Shown here: positions 1-9,544 of the stretch, piece by piece
Numbering within the stretch: position 1 is the first letter of the stretch
Layout of the letters: each line of letters starts with the position of its first letter
Assembly: GCF_900230185.1 (NCBI RefSeq)
Contig: NZ_OCSR01000002.1
Coordinates: 2,356,001-2,420,000, forward strand
Direction: 5' to 3'
Source of the DNA: Burkholderia sp. OK233
GTDB lineage: Bacteria; Pseudomonadota; Gammaproteobacteria; Burkholderiales; Burkholderiaceae
DNA: 64,000 bases
The notes under the pieces: model-generated
Told to the model about the DNA's origin: nothing
What the model saw: only the letters and a program-made list of their open reading frames with translations
Databases searched by the model: none
Translations under genes and position numbers: made by a program

Positions 1-2
1 CC

Positions 3-2510
3 GACCAGTTCGACAACATCATCATCCGGGCAGCCAGCGGCGACGCGGCGATCGTGCGTCTCAAGGACATTGGCCGCTCCGCGCTGGGTCAGAAGGATTA
101 TTCGATCCGCAGCCGCTTTCAGGGCAAGCCGGCCACGGTCATCGCGGTGTATCAGCAGCCTGGCGCCAACGCGCTCGACGTCTCGAAGCAGGTCCACGCG
201 GCACTCCAGGAAATGAAAAAGACCTTTCCTGAAGGCCTCGAATACGACATCGCGTTGGACACGACCGACTTCACGCGCGCGTCGATTTCCGATGTCGTGT
301 ACACCTTCTTCGAGGCGCTCGTGCTGGTCGTGATCGTGGTCTTCGCGTTCCTGCAGAGCTGGCGCGCGACGATCATTCCCGTTATCGCGGTACCGGTGTC
401 GATCATGGGCACCTTCATGGGGATGCTCGCGCTCGGCTTCTCGATCAATATGCTGACGCTGTTCGGCATGGTGCTGGCGATCGGCATCGTGGTGGACGAC
501 GCGATCGTGGTGATCGAGAACGTCGAGCGGAATATGAACGTGCACAAGCTGAGTCCGAAAGACGCCGCCAGGCGCGCGATGGACGAAGTGGCCGGCCCGG
601 TGGTCGCGATCGTGCTCGTGTTGTGCGCGGTGTTCGTGCCGGTGGCTTTTCTCGGCGGCATTACTGGGCAGTTGTACAAGCAGTTCGCCATCACCATCGC
701 GATTTCGGTCATTTTCTCCGGGCTGGTTGCGTTGACGCTCTCGCCGGCGCTGGCCGCCTTGCTGTTGAAGCCGGGGCATCACGAAAAGAAGGGCTTCTTC
801 AAGTGGTTCGACAGGAACTTCGCGAAGATGACGGACCACTACACGTCCGTCGTCAAGCTGGTGATCAAACGCTTCGTGGTCGCGCTGTTGCTGTTCGCCG
901 GCATGATCGCGCTGGCGGTGGTGATGATGCGCACCATTCCAACCTCGTTCCTGCCACCTGAAGATCAAGGCTATCTGCTCGGCGCGGTCATCATGCCGGA
1001 CGCGGCGAGTCTCGATCGAACCGGTGACGTGTCGAAACGCGTCACCGATTACTTCATGAAGCAGGCTGCGGTGAGCAGCGTGACCATCGTCGACGGCTAC
1101 AGCCTGCTCGACAGCCAGAACAAGAACAACGCGAGCACGTTCTTCATCGGTTTCAAGAGTTTCGATGAGCGCTACAAGTTCGCCAATATCAGGACCCAGA
1201 ACGCGAAGGCCGTGCTGATCGATGCCTACGAGAATCTTTCAGAGGTCAGGGAAGGGATCATCCTGCCGGTCAATCCACCGTCGATTCCGGGGCTCGGCAC
1301 GACGGGCGGCACCGAGATGTGGATTCAGAGCAAGGGCGACGCGACCACTTCGCAGTTGGCCGGGGTCGTGGACGACTTCGTCGCGAAGGCGAAACAGCGG
1401 CCGGAATTGTCACGTGTGACTTCCACGTTCAATGCGTCGTCGCAGCAGTTGCTGGCCGACGTCGACCGGGACAAGTCGGAAACACTGGGCGTACCGGTTG
1501 AAGAAGTGTACAGCGCGATGCAGACGATGTTCGGCTCGCTCTATGTCTCGCAGTTCAACCGTTCGAGCCGGCTATGGCAAGTGATTTTGCAGGCCGAGCC
1601 GTCATACCGCCTGACGCCGCAGGATCTGAGTCAGCTCTATGTGCGCAGCAGAACAAACAGCATGGTCCCGCTCAAGGCGGTGGTGACGACGAAGTACGTC
1701 ACGGGTCCGGACCTGGTCACGCGCTTCAACAATTTCCCGGCTGTGAAGATTACGGCCAACGCCGCGGCCGGCTACAGCTCCGGGCAAGTCATCACTGCGC
1801 TCGAGGAAGTGGCCGATCAGGTGATGCCGTCCGGCTACGGCGTTGGCTGGAGCGGAGAGGCTTACGAGGCGCGCCAATCGGGTGGCACCTCGGGGCTCGT
1901 GTTCGTGTTTGGTCTCGTGATGGTGTTCCTGATTCTGGCCGCGCAATACGAGAAGTGGAGCTTGCCGTTCGGGGTGCTGCTGGCGGTGCCGTTCGCGCTG
2001 TTCGGGGCGTTGCTCGCGATTCTTTTGCGCGGCCTCGAGAACGATGTGTACTTCCAGATCGGCTTGACCATGCTGGTCGCGCTCGCTGCCAAGAACGCCA
2101 TTCTGATCTTCGAGTTCGCGGTGCTCAATCGCGAGGCCGGCGAGTCGGTATACGACGCGGCGGTCACGGCGGCAACCGAGCGCTTGCGGCCGATCGTGAT
2201 GACCTCGCTCGCGTTCATTCTGGGTTGCGTGCCGCTTGCCATCGCGCTCGGCGCGTCGGCCAACAGCCGGCATTCGATCGGCACGGGTGTGATCGGCGGC
2301 ATGCTCGGCGCGACGGTGATTGCGGTGTTCTTCATTCCGATGTTTTTCTACGTGCTCGAAACCATGTCGGAAAAGAGCGGCGGCAAGAAGACGCCCGGAG
2401 CGAGCGGCGGGTCAACCGCGGTAGACGGCGTGGGGCCGAGCGCACCGATTGCGCCGGTGGGTTCCGGCGGTCCTACCGTCACGCCGTCCGCACGGCGCGA
2501 GGGCGACTGA
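3..2510 (+). CDS. RND (HAE1-family) multidrug efflux inner-membrane transporter, 3' part
   Basis: Proton-driven inner-membrane pump subunit of a tripartite efflux system. The frame is already open at base 3, so the true start lies upstream; 835 residues are present out of the usual 1040-1060. The visible part begins in the porter domain. It then contains the TM2-TM6 block with the motif GIVVDDAIVVIEN, whose paired aspartates are the proton-relay residues in TM4 of this family. A second porter domain and a second TM block (AKNAILIFEF) follow. The C-terminus ends in a Gly/Ala/Pro-rich tail. The next gene, an outer-membrane channel lipoprotein, starts one base after the stop, so the two are co-transcribed. 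A periplasmic adaptor gene would be expected upstream. Family assignment is firm; the exported compound cannot be read from sequence. Confidence 0.95.
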   Translation, partial: DQFDNIIIRAASGDAAIVRLKDIGRSALGQKDYSIRSRFQGKPATVIAVYQQPGANALDVSKQVHAALQEMKKTFPEGLEYDIALDTTDFTRASISDVVYTFFEALVLVVIVVFAFLQSWRATIIPVIAVPVSIMGTFMGMLALGFSINMLTLFGMVLAIGIVVDDAIVVIENVERNMNVHKLSPKDAARRAMDEVAGPVVAIVLVLCAVFVPVAFLGGITGQLYKQFAITIAISVIFSGLVALTLSPALAALLLKPGHHEKKGFFKWFDRNFAKMTDHYTSVVKLVIKRFVVALLLFAGMIALAVVMMRTIPTSFLPPEDQGYLLGAVIMPDAASLDRTGDVSKRVTDYFMKQAAVSSVTIVDGYSLLDSQNKNNASTFFIGFKSFDERYKFANIRTQNAKAVLIDAYENLSEVREGIILPVNPPSIPGLGTTGGTEMWIQSKGDATTSQLAGVVDDFVAKAKQRPELSRVTSTFNASSQQLLADVDRDKSETLGVPVEEVYSAMQTMFGSLYVSQFNRSSRLWQVILQAEPSYRLTPQDLSQLYVRSRTNSMVPLKAVVTTKYVTGPDLVTRFNNFPAVKITANAAAGYSSGQVITALEEVADQVMPSGYGVGWSGEAYEARQSGGTSGLVFVFGLVMVFLILAAQYEKWSLPFGVLLAVPFALFGALLAILLRGLENDVYFQIGLTMLVALAAKNAILIFEFAVLNREAGESVYDAAVTAATERLRPIVMTSLAFILGCVPLAIALGASANSRHSIGTGVIGGMLGATVIAVFFIPMFFYVLETMSEKSGGKKTPGASGGSTAVDGVGPSAPIAPVGSGGPTVTPSARREGD

Positions 2511-2511
2511 C

Positions 2512-4098
2512 ATGAGAGGCTCTCCATTCCGGCTGCGTCTGGCGCCCGCGTTGCTGCTCGTAACGGGTTTGAGCGGTTGCCTGTTCGGTCCTGACTACGT
2601 GCGCCCAAACGTGGCGACACCCGCGAACTTCCGTTTCGCACCCGGTGAAACCACGGCGGTCGCCAATACGCCGTGGTGGGAACAGTTTCAGGACCCGGTT
2701 CTGAACGATCTGATTCTGGCCGCACTCGCGGACAACAAGGATGTGAAGATCGCGGCGGCCCGCGTCGACCAGTTTCTCGGTCAGTTCGTGACGACACGCT
2801 CGGCGCTGTTTCCGCAGATCAACGCCGGTTTCGACGCATCGCGTCAGCGTGCTTCCCAGGCCGGGCCGACGCCGTTGCCCGCGGGCTTCGGTCCTGTCTA
2901 CAACGCGTTTTCTGCGCCGTTGTCGGTGGCGTGGGAACTGGACCTCTTTGGCCGGGTGCGTCGTGAGACCGAATCGGCGCGTGCGAGCCTGCTCGCGAGC
3001 GAGGAGGGCCGTCGCGCGACGATTCTCTCGCTGGTTGCTTCGGTGGCCACCGCCTACATCAATCTGCGTGATCTCGACCAGCAACTGGCGATCGCCAAGG
3101 CGACCACCGACAGCCGCGCCGGATCGGTCAAAGTGTTCCAGGCGCGTTTCTCCGGCGGCGATGTCTCGCAGATGGAACTCGCGCAGAGCCAGTCCGAATA
3201 CGAAGCATCACTCGCGACGATTCCACAGCTCGAGACGCAGATCGCCCAGCAGGAAGATGCTTTGTCGGTGCTGCTCGGGCGTAACCCGGGTCCGATTCTA
3301 CGGGGCCGTGAGCTGACCGAACTGGCGCTGCCCGCCGTCCCTGCTGGTCTGCCGTCCGATCTGCTCGAGCGACGTCCCGATCTGCTGCAGGCCGAGCAAA
3401 ACCTCGTTGCGGCCAATGCGCTGATCGGTGCGGCGCGCGCGCTGTATTTTCCGCAAATCTCGCTGACAGGTCTGTTCGGTTCGACGAGCGGACAGTTCTC
3501 GAAGCTTTTCACGGGGCCTGCGCGGGTCTGGTCGTTCGCCGGCTCATTGACCGTGCCAATCTTTACGGCGGGCAGCATCAGCGGTCAGGTCAGTCAGGCC
3601 GAGGCGCAACAACAACAGGCGCTGATCCAGTATCAGCAGTCTATCCAGACCGCGTTCCAGGAAGTCGACGACGCGCTCATCGCGCTGCAGAAGTCGCGCG
3701 AGCAACTGGTCGTGCAGGCACGCCAGGTGGAGTCGCTGCGGACTTATGCACGGCTTGCGCGGTTGCGTTTCGAAGGCGGCTATACGAGCTATATCGAGGT
3801 GCTCGACGCCGAGCGCAGTCTGTTCAACGCGCAGTTGAGTTACACGCAGACCAATGGTCTGGTGTTCAACTCGCTGATTGGTCTCTACAAGGCGATGGGC
3901 GGCGGGTGGGTCGTGCAGGCTGAGGCCATGACCGGGCGAGTGATGGGGCAGAAGGCGGTGGCACAGGTCGCCAGTCAGGCTGGCGATCAATCAGGGGCTC
4001 AGTTGGCGAATCCGTCAGCGAGTCCGGCGGTGAGTCCGTCAGCGAATCCACCAGCGAATCCGTCAACCACCTCGCCCGGCGCGGAGCAACCTGAATGA
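2512..4098 (+). CDS. Outer-membrane efflux lipoprotein, NodT/OprM family
   Basis: Outer-membrane channel of the RND pump encoded just upstream. The ATG at 2512 directly follows the pump stop and gives a short lipoprotein signal peptide with lipobox LSGC (Cys23). It is preferred over an upstream in-frame ATG inside the pump gene. The 528-residue protein has the duplicated TolC-type repeat: WWEQF near residue 60, ELDLFGR near 145, ERRPDLLQAEQNL near 285 and EGGYTSYIEVLDAER near 425. The last ~35 residues are a low-complexity Ser/Pro/Asn/Ala tail from short DNA repeats, unusual for the family and probably dispensable. The stop overlaps the next gene's ATG by four bases (ATGA). Confidence 0.94.
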   Translation: MRGSPFRLRLAPALLLVTGLSGCLFGPDYVRPNVATPANFRFAPGETTAVANTPWWEQFQDPVLNDLILAALADNKDVKIAAARVDQFLGQFVTTRSALFPQINAGFDASRQRASQAGPTPLPAGFGPVYNAFSAPLSVAWELDLFGRVRRETESARASLLASEEGRRATILSLVASVATAYINLRDLDQQLAIAKATTDSRAGSVKVFQARFSGGDVSQMELAQSQSEYEASLATIPQLETQIAQQEDALSVLLGRNPGPILRGRELTELALPAVPAGLPSDLLERRPDLLQAEQNLVAANALIGAARALYFPQISLTGLFGSTSGQFSKLFTGPARVWSFAGSLTVPIFTAGSISGQVSQAEAQQQQALIQYQQSIQTAFQEVDDALIALQKSREQLVVQARQVESLRTYARLARLRFEGGYTSYIEVLDAERSLFNAQLSYTQTNGLVFNSLIGLYKAMGGGWVVQAEAMTGRVMGQKAVAQVASQAGDQSGAQLANPSASPAVSPSANPPANPSTTSPGAEQPE

Positions 4099-5450
4099 TC
4101 ACCGCCACGACCAGCGAGCCAACCGAGGCCGCTCCGATATCCCTCGTCGCCTGCCACGAATGCGATCTGCTGCAGCGCGAATCCGCGGTGCCGCCCGCCG
4201 GCACGCTGCGCTGCTGCCGCTGCCACGCTGAACTCTATCGCGCGCATCCCGACAGCACGGCCCGGGCGCTCGCTTTTACGCTAACCTGCGTCGTGCTGTT
4301 CTTCATCAGCAATCTGTATCCGATTGTCGGTCTCGCGGTGAACGGCGATCTCGTCGAGACGACGTTGCTCGGTGCGGTTCGCGTGCTCTACAAAGACGGC
4401 ATGTGGCCGATCGCGGGTCTCGTGCTCGCCACCACCTTCCTGATGCCGTTGTTGCAGATGACAGCGATGGCGTATCTGCTGGTGCCGTTGCAACTGAACC
4501 GCCGCCCGTATCACGCCGATCTTGTGTTTCGCCTGATGCATCTCGCGCAGCCGTGGGGCATGACCGAGGTCCTGATCCTCGGCATGCTGGTGGCTCTCGT
4601 CAAGCTCGCGCACATTGCGAGCGTTGTGCCGGGTGTCGCGTTATGGTCGTTCGGCGCGCTCATGCTGCTGCTGGCGGCCGCCGCTTCCGCGTTCGATCCG
4701 CGCGCACTCTGGCAGCGCATGGGCAGCTTCGACGATGCAGCCTCGAAGACGGAGGCGGCCGCCGCCGCGGCGGCCCATACCGCGTTGCGTTGCGGGCTGC
4801 TGAGCTGCCATAGCTGCGGTCTGCTGGTGAAGTCGGCGGCTCATGTGCACGGCGCGGCGTGCCCGCGCTGCGGCGCCCATCTGCATGCGCGCAAACCCGA
4901 AAGTATCGCGCGCACCTGGGCCTTCCTGATTGCCGCCATCGTGCTGTATATCCCGGCGAACGCGTTGCCTGTGATGACTACCAGCTCGCTGTTCGGCGCG
5001 GAGAAGGACACTATTCTGAGCGGCGTCGTCTATCTCTGGACTTCGGGGTCATGGCCGCTCGCGGTGGTGGTCTTCATCGCCAGCATCGCGGTGCCGATGC
5101 TGAAGATCCTGGCGTTGATGTACCTCGTGATCTCCACGCAACGGGGCTCGGTCACGCTCGTGCAGCAACGAACCCGCATCTACCGGCTCGTGGAGCTCGT
5201 GGGCCGCTGGTCGATGCTGGATATCTACGTCATCACCATTCTTGTCGCGCTCGTGCAGTTCAATGCGCTCGCCACGATCCAGGCGGGACCGGCCGCAGAT
5301 CGTGGTTCGCAGCGGCGACAACAAGGTGGATATCGACGAATTTGCCCGCTGGGCCGATCCGTTGAAAAGCCAGATACCACGCGTGATAAGTGCCGACCTG
5401 GGGCAGTTGCTGAACAGCGCGCTGGTGTCCACCTATCCGGTAGGCGGTGA
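4095..5450 (+). pseudogene. pqiA: pqiA, C-terminally truncated and fused out of frame to a pqiC remnant
   Basis: PqiA is the inner-membrane partner of the MCE protein PqiB in a lipid-trafficking pathway across the envelope. Two PqiA domains are recognisable, each led by a zinc-ribbon-like cysteine set (CHEC at residues 20-23 with CCRC at 40-43; a second set, CHSC and CPRC, around 237-258) followed by four hydrophobic segments. Homology runs to about residue 401 (QAGPAA), where the normal last membrane segment should continue. There the frame switches into DNA that encodes PqiC in another frame, adding ~50 unrelated residues. The start overlaps the efflux lipoprotein stop (ATGA). The truncated product may still insert in the membrane but lacks PqiB, so function is doubtful. 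An assembly error is an alternative explanation. Confidence 0.85.
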
Positions 5451-5697
5451 TCCCGCGTCGGCTTACCGGGTCCAACTCGACATCCAGCGCTTCGATGCGG
5501 CGCTCGGCGACGCCGTGACGGTCGACGTGTTGTGGTCGGTAGCGCCGCCGGCGAAAAGGCCGCCGCTTAGCGGCCGGAGCACGGTCCACGAACCTTGCAC
5601 CGGTGCTGGTTTCGATGCGGTGGTGGCGGCATACAGCAGGGCGCTCGGAACCGTGAGCCGCGATATTGCCACCGCGATCCGACCGGCTTCGCCTTGA
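5287..5697 (+). pseudogene. pqiC: pqiC remnant (MCE-associated lipoprotein, N-terminus missing)
   Basis: 136 codons matching the C-terminal two-thirds of PqiC/ABC_trans_aux lipoproteins, beginning at DRPQIVVRSG and including RWADPLKSQI, a motif region typical of the family. The first ~60 residues (signal peptide, lipobox, first beta-strands) and any start codon are absent, because the sequence joins directly to the interior of pqiA at about 5287-5296. Nothing of pqiB is left. The remnant could only be expressed by internal initiation or frameshifting, so it is called a pseudogene. Confidence 0.82.
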
Positions 5698-5781
5698 TGC
5701 GCGGCGTGGCATGACGTCGTGCGTCAGTCAGTGTGGGTGAACTGGACCCTTGGCGGCGCGTCGCGACACTGGAGAGATATC

Positions 5782-6120
5782 GTGAGACGCGTGGAAAATC
5801 TGTGTTGTAACGGGGCCCTTCTCAGCCTCGTGCTGATGGTTTGCACCGATGCAGTCGCTCAATCCGTGGTGGCGGGGCTGATCGAACAGCAACACTGCAT
5901 GTTCTGTCATACCACCGACGGGGCCGATCTGGCTCCGTCATTCCCAAAGATCGCACAACGCTATCGCACGTCGCCAGGGGCGAGCGTGATGCTCGAAAAG
6001 AAGCTGCTGGCCGGTGGAAAACCTCACTGGGGCGATATCACCATGCCGGAGGCCGATCCCGTTCCACCGCTTTCAGGTGACGATGCCCACATGCTCATTC
6101 AGTGGGTCTTGCGCCAATGA
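5782..6120 (+). CDS. Small periplasmic cytochrome c
   Basis: 112-residue class I cytochrome c. The GTG at 5782 is chosen because a GGAGAG ribosome site (5771-5776) sits six bases before it, and because it leaves a clean signal peptide ending VAQS. The haem motif CMFCH (C-x-x-C-H) is near residue 38. A methionine in the ITMPEADPVPP stretch is the likely distal ligand, as in the c5/c551 group. It would carry electrons in the periplasm. It follows the pqi remnant by 85 bases and has no obvious oxidase or dehydrogenase partner nearby. Confidence 0.85.
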   Translation: MRRVENLCCNGALLSLVLMVCTDAVAQSVVAGLIEQQHCMFCHTTDGADLAPSFPKIAQRYRTSPGASVMLEKKLLAGGKPHWGDITMPEADPVPPLSGDDAHMLIQWVLRQ

Positions 6121-6261
6121 CGGATTGAGTTGGCCTGATCAGCGTTCTGAAAAGCTGCGAAGTCGTGTCTTGCTCATGTCGATTTCTCCCACGATCATTC
6201 GTCGTAGTCACAGGAGGCGCTTTTGCCTCCGAACACTATCGTCTTCAAAGGAGAAACCCAA

Positions 6262-6690
6262 ATGCGTGTAATGGTCATGGTGAAGGCAACCCCCGAATCC
6301 GAAGCCGGGCAAATGCCAGGCATGGAACTCATCGCGGCGATGGGCAAATATAACGAGGAACTGGTAAAGGCTGGGATCATGCAAGGCGGCGACGGGCTGA
6401 AACCGAGTTCGGCAGGCGTCCGCGTGAGGTTTTCAGGGAAGGATCGAACCGTCGTTGACGGCCCATTTGCAGAGACCAAGGAATTGATCGCCGGGTACTG
6501 GCTCTGGCAAGTTCAATCGATGGACGAAGCGATTGAATGGGTCAAGCGCTGCCCGAATCCGATGGTGAGTGATTCAGAGATCGAGATTCGGCCTTTCTTT
6601 GAGCCTGCGGACTTTGGTGAGGCCTTTACACCTGAGCTTCAAGAGCAGGAAAAGCGTCTGCGTCAGCAGATTGACGGGCAGACCCGCTGA
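6262..6690 (+). CDS. YCII/DGPF-domain protein
   Basis: 142 residues. It opens MRVMVMVKATPESEAG and contains VVDGPFAETKELIAGYW, the hallmark of the DGPF (YCII-like) family, which forms small alpha/beta dimers. Members often accompany ECF sigma factors, but none is seen here. The ATG at 6262 has the ribosome site AAAGGAG (6247-6253). No catalytic role is established for the family, so function stays open. The gene stands alone between a cytochrome c and a DUF1330 gene. Confidence 0.85.
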   Translation: MRVMVMVKATPESEAGQMPGMELIAAMGKYNEELVKAGIMQGGDGLKPSSAGVRVRFSGKDRTVVDGPFAETKELIAGYWLWQVQSMDEAIEWVKRCPNPMVSDSEIEIRPFFEPADFGEAFTPELQEQEKRLRQQIDGQTR

Positions 6691-6849
6691 CAATTTTCAC
6701 CGCATCAGTCTGCGGGGCACGCGGAGGCAGCCCCGCCCCGGCTGTCTGAGTCTTAAGTCAGGCGTCATGGTGTTGTGCAGGGGACGAGGTGCATCGCGAT
6801 TTCATGGCATTATCGTGTGCACCTTCACACCACCGCTGGAGCGGACGCC

Positions 6850-7137
6850 ATGGCGACTTACATTGTTTTCACAAGAGAAAGCACCCAGGATCAGGGGGAA
6901 CTCGACATCTACCAAAGCAAGGTGGGCGAGACCTTTAAAGGTCATCCCGTCAAAATTCTTGCTGCTTACGGACCTCAGCAGATCCTTGAGGGCGACGCGC
7001 CACAGGGCGTCGTGATCGTAGAGTTTCCGTCCACGGCGGCCGCGCGCGCGTGGTACGACAGCCCGGCATATCAGGAGGTCGCGCAGCACCGGTTCAAGGG
7101 CGCGCGCTATCGCGCGGTTCTCGTCGAAGGCCTGTGA
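6850..7137 (+). CDS. DUF1330 family protein
   Basis: 95 residues with the DUF1330 pattern: MATYIVFTRE at the start, then VVIVEFPSTAAARAWYDSPAYQEV, here noted by its core EFPSTAAARAWYDSPAYQ (residues ~58-75). This is a small ferredoxin-like alpha/beta-barrel fold of the dimeric type. The start at 6850 is the first methionine matching the usual family length; no strong ribosome site precedes it. The biochemical role of the family is not known. It lies 58 bases before the EAL-HDOD gene and might share its transcript. Confidence 0.8.
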   Translation: MATYIVFTRESTQDQGELDIYQSKVGETFKGHPVKILAAYGPQQILEGDAPQGVVIVEFPSTAAARAWYDSPAYQEVAQHRFKGARYRAVLVEGL

Positions 7138-7194
7138 CGCAAGGCGGCGCAAATCTGTTTTGCATATTGTTAGGCCTTCCAGCCAGGGGTAGTC

Positions 7195-8433
7195 GTGAAC
7201 AGCGTTTCAATTGAGGCCGTCGCACCGGGCGATGCCGAGGTGTTTGTGGCACGTCAACCCGTCATGGATCGGGCTGGTCGCGTTGTCGCATACGAGCTTC
7301 TTTTCAGGGACGGTCCCACCGGGGGAGCGCGGATCGGGGACGAACTACGCTGTACGACGGCGGTGATTGAACGCGCAGTGGGCTCGATCGGTCTCGAACG
7401 GCTTGCCGGGAGCAAGGCTTGTTTCCTGAACTGCCCACGTGATTTTCTGTTTTCGGACTACCCGTATGTGCTGCCGGCGTCACGTTTCGTTCTGGAGATT
7501 CTGGAGTCTGTCGAGCTGACATCGGACCTCTCGCGACGGTGCAGCGAGTTGCGAGGAGCGGGCTTCCAGATAGCGCTGGACGACGTCAGGAGCATGACTG
7601 ACGAGGTCCGATGGTTTCTTCCTTCCGTCGACATCGTCAAGATCGACTGGCCGTTTGTTGAACGTGCGGAGTTACCAGAGCTGGTTAGTCAGTTCAAACG
7701 TGCGGGAAAGGTCGTGCTCGCCGAGAAAATCGAAAGTGCGGAGGATGCGGAGCATGCCCGGCAACTGGGTTGTGATCTGTTGCAGGGCTATTATTTCGCC
7801 AAACCGCAGATTCTTTCAGGCAAGCGCGCGATGCCGCCAGTCAAGGCGATTCTTCACGTGTTCGACCTGGTCGGCAGCGACGCGCCGTTGGGCAGTATTG
7901 CGCGAGCGCTAAAAGAGACGCCAATGCTGGTTGCCCAACTCTTACGGCTTGCAAACAGCAGCGAGCAGCCTAACGGCAAAACGGAGCGCATTTCATCGCT
8001 CAAGCAGGCACTTTCGATAGCCGGAAGCCGCAGACTTTTGCATTGGTGCGGACTTCTGCTTTACGTCGGCCGGGACGGGCTTCCAGTCGAGGACGATCCG
8101 CTTGTGCTGCTTGCGCAACGACGGGCACATTTCATGGAAGAGGTGATCGACGCGATGCCGGACGGATCGCGCTCGCTGGCGTCTGCTGGCTATCTGACGG
8201 GCATGCTGTCGCTACTGCATGTCGCGTATCACATGGAACTGCGCAGCTTCGTCGACGAGTTGCCCGTTTCCGATTCCATCCGGCTGGCTATCCTGAACGG
8301 CGGCGGCGTACTCGGCGAATTGCTCTCGGTCGCCACGCTGCTTGAACGGGGCGATGTGGATGCGGCGACGGTGAGACTTCAACGGCTGGCGGTTTCTCCT
8401 GCAGGGGTTCGGAAGATCGTCGAGTGCTACTGA
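7195..8433 (+). CDS. EAL-HDOD domain signalling protein with degenerate EAL site
   Basis: 412 residues: an EAL-like domain (about 15-205) followed by an HDOD domain (about 208-400), the YuxH-type architecture of beta-proteobacteria. Catalytic signatures of c-di-GMP phosphodiesterases are altered: the EAL triad reads YELLFRDG and the DDFG motif reads LDDVRS. KIDW and AEKIE are kept. The protein is therefore more likely a c-di-GMP effector or adaptor than an active esterase. HDOD domains often transmit regulatory signals without nucleotide hydrolysis. GTG start at 7195. Cytoplasmic; no membrane segment. Confidence 0.88.
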   Translation: MNSVSIEAVAPGDAEVFVARQPVMDRAGRVVAYELLFRDGPTGGARIGDELRCTTAVIERAVGSIGLERLAGSKACFLNCPRDFLFSDYPYVLPASRFVLEILESVELTSDLSRRCSELRGAGFQIALDDVRSMTDEVRWFLPSVDIVKIDWPFVERAELPELVSQFKRAGKVVLAEKIESAEDAEHARQLGCDLLQGYYFAKPQILSGKRAMPPVKAILHVFDLVGSDAPLGSIARALKETPMLVAQLLRLANSSEQPNGKTERISSLKQALSIAGSRRLLHWCGLLLYVGRDGLPVEDDPLVLLAQRRAHFMEEVIDAMPDGSRSLASAGYLTGMLSLLHVAYHMELRSFVDELPVSDSIRLAILNGGGVLGELLSVATLLERGDVDAATVRLQRLAVSPAGVRKIVECY

Positions 8434-8508
8434 GGTGTTTTGTTACGTGTCGTGGCTGTCAGCGACGATGGGGCGCAAAGCTAATACTGGAAGATCCGCA
8501 GCCAGCCA

Positions 8509-9453
8509 CTATCTTGCCGGTAAGTCGGGGTAGCGCTCAAACGTGCGCTTGATGAGCTGTCGGAGCCAGATGTTGGCCGGTTCGTCGTGAAATCGAGGGT
8601 GCCAGAGCTGGCGAAGTGCAAACGGTGGAAGCGGCACCGGCGGCGGGACAATCTTAACGGTCCCGAGCTTGGCGAAGACGTTCCCAAGCTCCAGCGGCAC
8701 CGTGGCGATCAGTTCAGGATGTTCGTCGATCAATAGCGGCACGACCAGGAAGTGCGGCGTCGTCAGATAAACATTTCGATGGATGCCGTACTCGTCGAAC
8801 GCACTGTCATAAGCCGCACCCGTGCGCCCAGTCAGTGAAACGGCAATCTGCGGCATCGTTTCGAACTGTTCACGCGTAATCGATTCGCCGACCTCCTTGT
8901 TTCGCACGCTCACCATCGTTACGAAAGAGTGCAAAAAGAGTTGTTGCTGGTAGAGATCATCGGGCGCGGCACGGATTGACCCCAACGCGAGATCCACTTC
9001 TCCAGACGCAAGCAGCCCCTCGATCTGCTCGATCGGGACTTGCACGGATCGCAGCGTGCAGTTCGGCGCCTCCTCTCGCAACCGCCGGATGAGCGGTGGC
9101 AGAAAGACGAGTTCACCCATGTCCGTCATGCAAAGAACGAAGGTGCGCCGCGCTGTTGAAGGATCAAAGCGTGCTTGCGAGACGACGTCCTGACGCAAGG
9201 TCGTCATGACTTCAACGATCGAAACACCAAGCATGGTTGCTTTCGGTGTCGGCTCCATGCCCGATGGCGTCTTGACGAACAGAGGGTCCTCAAAAAACGC
9301 CCGCAGCCGATTCAACGCATGGCTCATTGCTCCCTGTGACAGCCCCACTTCGGATGCTGCTCGCGTCACGCTTCGTTCGCGGAGCAGCGCATCGAAGACC
9401 ACGAGCAGATTCAGATCGAGATCACGTATATGCACGGCGTGCATTCCTTGCAT
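8509..9453 (-). CDS. LysR-family regulator of the adjacent Rieske oxygenase operon
   Basis: 314 residues with an N-terminal winged helix-turn-helix (LNLLVVFDALLRERSVTRAA, then a typical SQGAMSHALNRLR recognition helix) and a LysR substrate-binding domain. The opening HIRDLDLNLL is the NodD/NahR-like subgroup signature. In-frame ATGs exist at 9462, 9453 and 9444; 9453 is preferred because GGGA lies five bases upstream. It is divergent from the oxygenase gene at 9545, with a palindrome in between (9493-9504), so it most likely controls that operon in response to an aromatic substrate. Confidence 0.9.
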   Translation of the reverse strand: MQGMHAVHIRDLDLNLLVVFDALLRERSVTRAASEVGLSQGAMSHALNRLRAFFEDPLFVKTPSGMEPTPKATMLGVSIVEVMTTLRQDVVSQARFDPSTARRTFVLCMTDMGELVFLPPLIRRLREEAPNCTLRSVQVPIEQIEGLLASGEVDLALGSIRAAPDDLYQQQLFLHSFVTMVSVRNKEVGESITREQFETMPQIAVSLTGRTGAAYDSAFDEYGIHRNVYLTTPHFLVVPLLIDEHPELIATVPLELGNVFAKLGTVKIVPPPVPLPPFALRQLWHPRFHDEPANIWLRQLIKRTFERYPDLPAR

Positions 9454-9492
9454 TAGTCCCATTGGCTTGACGCATGATGGTGCCGAATCTAT

Positions 9493-9504
9493 CTTGAGGT
9501 CAAG
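9493..9504. promoter_or_regulatory. Palindrome in the divergent LysR/oxygenase promoter region
   Basis: CTTGA-GG-TCAAG, a perfect 12-base inverted repeat centred midway between the two divergent start codons. It has the size and location of a LysR half-site pair. Binding by the neighbouring regulator is inferred. Confidence 0.45.
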
Positions 9505-9544
9505 CGTGCCAACGATAGGCCGCACCCACATGATGGAGACAAGG

